Positions 3,231 through 5,556 of a DNA stretch of 5,556 nucleotides are shown one piece after another. The stretch is from NCBI GenBank assembly GCA_022563215.1, contig JADFNT010000134.1:1-5556 (forward strand), written 5' to 3'. The stretch is from Pseudomonadota bacterium. Its GTDB lineage: Bacteria > Pseudomonadota > Alphaproteobacteria > Rhodospirillales > Casp-alpha2. Made by a program: the position numbers and the translations under genes. Positions within the stretch are counted from its first letter, which is position 1, and each line of letters starts with the position of its first letter. A model generated the notes under the pieces. It did no database searches. It was not told the origin of the DNA and saw only the letters and a list, made by a program, of their open reading frames with translations.

Positions 3231-5556
3231 CCTTGTCCTCGGCTGGCGGCTGGCGCGGCGCGAATTGCGGGGCGGCCTCAAAGGGTTCGGGGTTTTCCTG
3301 ACCTGCATCGCGCTCGGCGTCGGCGCCATCGCCGCCGTCGGCGGCCTCGGTCAGGCCATCGTCGCCGGGCTTAATGCCGACGGGGCGCGGCTGCTCGGCG
3401 GCGAGGTCGATCTGAGGCTGCTGCACCGCCCGGTGACGGCGGACCAAAAGGCCTATCTCGAGGCGCGATCCCAAACCCTGTCGGAAATCGTTAAGTTGCG
3501 CGCCATGGCCCGCCCGGAGGCCAGCCGCGACAAACGGACGATCGTCGAACTGAAGGCCGTTGACGGCGCCTACCCCTTGCTCGGCAGTCTTGAAACGGAC
3601 CCGCCGCACCCGCTGGGCCGGCTTCTCGGCCGCAAGGACGGGGTCTGGGGGGCGGTTGTCGACGCCAACCTGATGACCCGTCTGGGTCTCGGCCTCGGCG
3701 ACACCATCCGGGTCGGCGCCGCCTCCTTGCGGATGCGCGCCACCGTCGTCCAGGAACCGGACCGGGTCGCTTCCGTGTTCAGCTTCGGGCCACGGCTGTT
3801 GATCTCCACCGCCGCCCTGGCGGCGACGGGGCTGGTGCAGCCGGGAAGCCAGATTCGCTACCATTACCGGCTGCTGATGAAACCGGGCGTCGGCGCCGAG
3901 GACTGGAGCGGACGGCTTAAGGCCGCCTTCCCCACCGCCGGATGGCGGATCAGCACGCCCAAGGACGCCGCCCACGGGGTCCGGCGGTTTATCGACCGGA
4001 TGACCCTGTTCATGACCTTTGTCGGGCTGACGGTGCTGCTGGTCGGGGGATTGGGCGTCACCAGCGCCGTGCGCGGATACCTGGACGGCAAGACCGCGAC
4101 CATCGCCACCTTCAAATGCCTGGGCGCATCGGGGCGGCTGATCTTCGCCGTCTATATGATTCAAATCCTGGTCCTCGGCGGGCTCGGGGTTCTGATCGGG
4201 CTGGTGATCGGCGTCGGCGCGCCGTTCGCCCTGATTGAAACCGTCGGCCGGCAACTGCCGGTAACGCCGGTGGCGGGGATTTACGCCGACTCCATTGCGA
4301 TCGCCGCCGCCTTCGGCCTGTTGTCGACGGTGACCTTCGCCTTGCTGCCGGTGGCCCGGGCGCGCACGGTCAAGGCGGCGGAATTGTTCCGCGCCCGCGT
4401 CGCCCCCATCTCTGGTCACGCCGGCAAAGGCTTCATCGCGACAACCATACTGGGGGTCGGGATGTTGGCGGCGCTGACCCTGTTGACGGCCAATGACAGC
4501 GCCTTCGCCGCCTGGTTCATCGGTGGGGCGGTGGCAGTGCTTGTGCTGCTGCGCGCCGCCGCCGCCCTGGTCATGGCCGCGGCGGCGCGGTTCAAGCCCT
4601 TCACCTCCGGCCCCTGGCGGCTGGCCCAGGCCAACCTTCACCGGCCCGGCGCCTCGACCGCCAACATCATCATCTCGCTGGGGCTGGGGCTTTCGGTGCT
4701 GGTCGCCATCGCCTTGATCGAAGGCAACATGCGCCGCCAGATCGAGGAACGGCTGCCGGAACAAGCCCCGGCCTTCTTCTTTATCGACATCCAGCCCGGC
4801 CAGGGCGCCGCCTTCGACGCCGCCGTCACCGCCGTCCCCGAAACCAAGGGCTACATGCGAGTGCCGACGCTGAGAGGCCGCATCGTCAAGATCGCCGGGG
4901 CCCCGGTCGATACGGTCAACGTCGCCCACGGCAGCCTCTGGGCCACCCACGGCGACAGGGCGCTGACCTACGCCGCCCAGCCCCGCCCCGGCACCAAGAT
5001 TGTCGCCGGTGAATGGTGGCCCGCCGATTACGCGGGCCCGCCGATCATTTCGCTGGACGCCGGCCTGGCCAAGGGTTTCGGCATCGGCGTCGGCGACACC
5101 CTGACGGTCAATATCCTCGGCCGCGATATCACCGCCACGGTGGCCAGCCTGCGCGAGATCGACTGGCGCAGCCTGCGTTTCGATTTCGCCATCATCTTCG
5201 CGCCGGGCACCCTGGAGGCCGCCCCGCATACCTCCATCGCCGCCATCGAGGCGCCCCGGCACCGCGAGGAAGCGGTGGAGCGCGCCGCCACCGACGCCTT
5301 TCCCAACATTTCCGCGATCCGGGTGCGCGACGCGCTTCAGGCGGCGGCGCGCATCCTCGAAGGGATCGGCGCGGCGGTCACCGGGACGGCGGCGCTGACG
5401 CTTCTCGCCGGGGCCATCGTGCTGGCCGGGATCATCGCCTCGGAACACCACCGCCGGGTCTACGACGCCGTCGTCTACAAGGTGCTGGGGGCGACCCGGC
5501 GCCGCATCGTCGGCATCTACCTGTTGGAGTACGGCGCGCTGGGCCTGGTCACGGCG
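3220..5556 (+). CDS. ybbP: FtsX-type ABC transporter permease (YbbP-like), 3' truncated by window edge
   Basis: This is the inner-membrane partner of the preceding ATPase. 779 codons are visible with no stop; YbbP proteins usually run to somewhat over 800, so only the final membrane segments are missing. ATG 3220 overlaps the ATPase stop by 11 bp, with AAGGG (3207-3211) 8 bases upstream, so translational coupling is likely. There is a transmembrane helix near 22-45, then a periplasmic domain. The first FtsX domain has helices near 261-285, 308-340 and 356-380 and the coupling-type motif FKCLGAS (298-304). Two linker helices lie near 405-457, another near 482-500, and a second periplasmic domain spans about 500-715. 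The second FtsX domain begins near 717, with VYKVLGAT at 753-760 mirroring the first motif. The duplicated layout fits YbbP. The substrate is unknown; export or extraction of envelope molecules is inferred. Confidence 0.93.
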   Translation, partial: MKDDLVLGWRLARRELRGGLKGFGVFLTCIALGVGAIAAVGGLGQAIVAGLNADGARLLGGEVDLRLLHRPVTADQKAYLEARSQTLSEIVKLRAMARPEASRDKRTIVELKAVDGAYPLLGSLETDPPHPLGRLLGRKDGVWGAVVDANLMTRLGLGLGDTIRVGAASLRMRATVVQEPDRVASVFSFGPRLLISTAALAATGLVQPGSQIRYHYRLLMKPGVGAEDWSGRLKAAFPTAGWRISTPKDAAHGVRRFIDRMTLFMTFVGLTVLLVGGLGVTSAVRGYLDGKTATIATFKCLGASGRLIFAVYMIQILVLGGLGVLIGLVIGVGAPFALIETVGRQLPVTPVAGIYADSIAIAAAFGLLSTVTFALLPVARARTVKAAELFRARVAPISGHAGKGFIATTILGVGMLAALTLLTANDSAFAAWFIGGAVAVLVLLRAAAALVMAAAARFKPFTSGPWRLAQANLHRPGASTANIIISLGLGLSVLVAIALIEGNMRRQIEERLPEQAPAFFFIDIQPGQGAAFDAAVTAVPETKGYMRVPTLRGRIVKIAGAPVDTVNVAHGSLWATHGDRALTYAAQPRPGTKIVAGEWWPADYAGPPIISLDAGLAKGFGIGVGDTLTVNILGRDITATVASLREIDWRSLRFDFAIIFAPGTLEAAPHTSIAAIEAPRHREEAVERAATDAFPNISAIRVRDALQAAARILEGIGAAVTGTAALTLLAGAIVLAGIIASEHHRRVYDAVVYKVLGATRRRIVGIYLLEYGALGLVTA

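Noticed and set aside
2469..3329. A 286-codon minus-strand frame opposite the ATPase
   Set aside because: It lies opposite a gene with every ABC ATPase motif intact. Its own product shows no recognisable family and biased composition.
3106..5451. A 781-codon open frame on the minus strand opposite the ATPase end and the permease
   Set aside because: The translation is dominated by Gly, Arg, Asp, Gln and Pro with no domain, which is typical of the antisense of GC-rich coding DNA. The plus-strand permease has clear motifs and membrane helices.

Overview
The window is GC-rich, with strong G/C preference at third codon positions. It suggests a motile alphaproteobacterium, probably close to Rhodospirillales. 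The taxonomic clue is a flagellin followed by flaF, a flagellar gene essentially confined to Alphaproteobacteria. The order-level placement is inference from base composition and general similarity only.

Layout. Bases 1-303 contain no intact gene. They hold GC-rich hairpins (1-12, 34-52, 66-79), one copy of a repeat also found at 1702-1732 in opposite orientation, a startless coding-like fragment (75-248), and a candidate CRP/FNR-type site plus -10 box ahead of the flagellin. A short flagellin (304-1125, +) is followed after an 86-bp gap by flaF (1212-1646, +). The gap and the flaF start contain two overlapping inverted repeats that could form alternative RNA structures. From 1647 to 1759 lies a GC-rich palindrome between convergent genes. 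Next comes a GDSL/SGNH arylesterase or lysophospholipase of the TesA type with a signal peptide (1760-2440, -). Divergent from it, with no real intergenic space, are ybbA-like (ATPase, 2457-3230, +) and ybbP-like (FtsX-type permease, 3220 to beyond the right edge, +), which overlap by 11 bp.

How the genes fit together. Flagellin and FlaF form a filament module: FlaF is an alphaproteobacterial factor needed for flagellin production or export. Its usual partner gene flbT is not in the window. tesA/ybbA/ybbP is a gene grouping also found in Escherichia coli, where tesA is likewise divergent from ybbA-ybbP. The ATPase and permease should form an inner-membrane ABC complex of the MacB/LolCDE-like kind, and the esterase should act in the periplasm. 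A shared envelope lipid-related role is plausible but not shown here.

Most interesting observations. The flaF start codons sit in a perfect 7-bp hairpin that may extend through tandem G-A pairs into the Shine-Dalgarno sequence. A perfect 10-bp inverted repeat just after the flagellin stop could compete for the same bases, which looks like a candidate translational switch. I found no CRISPR array, tRNA, rRNA or insertion sequence.
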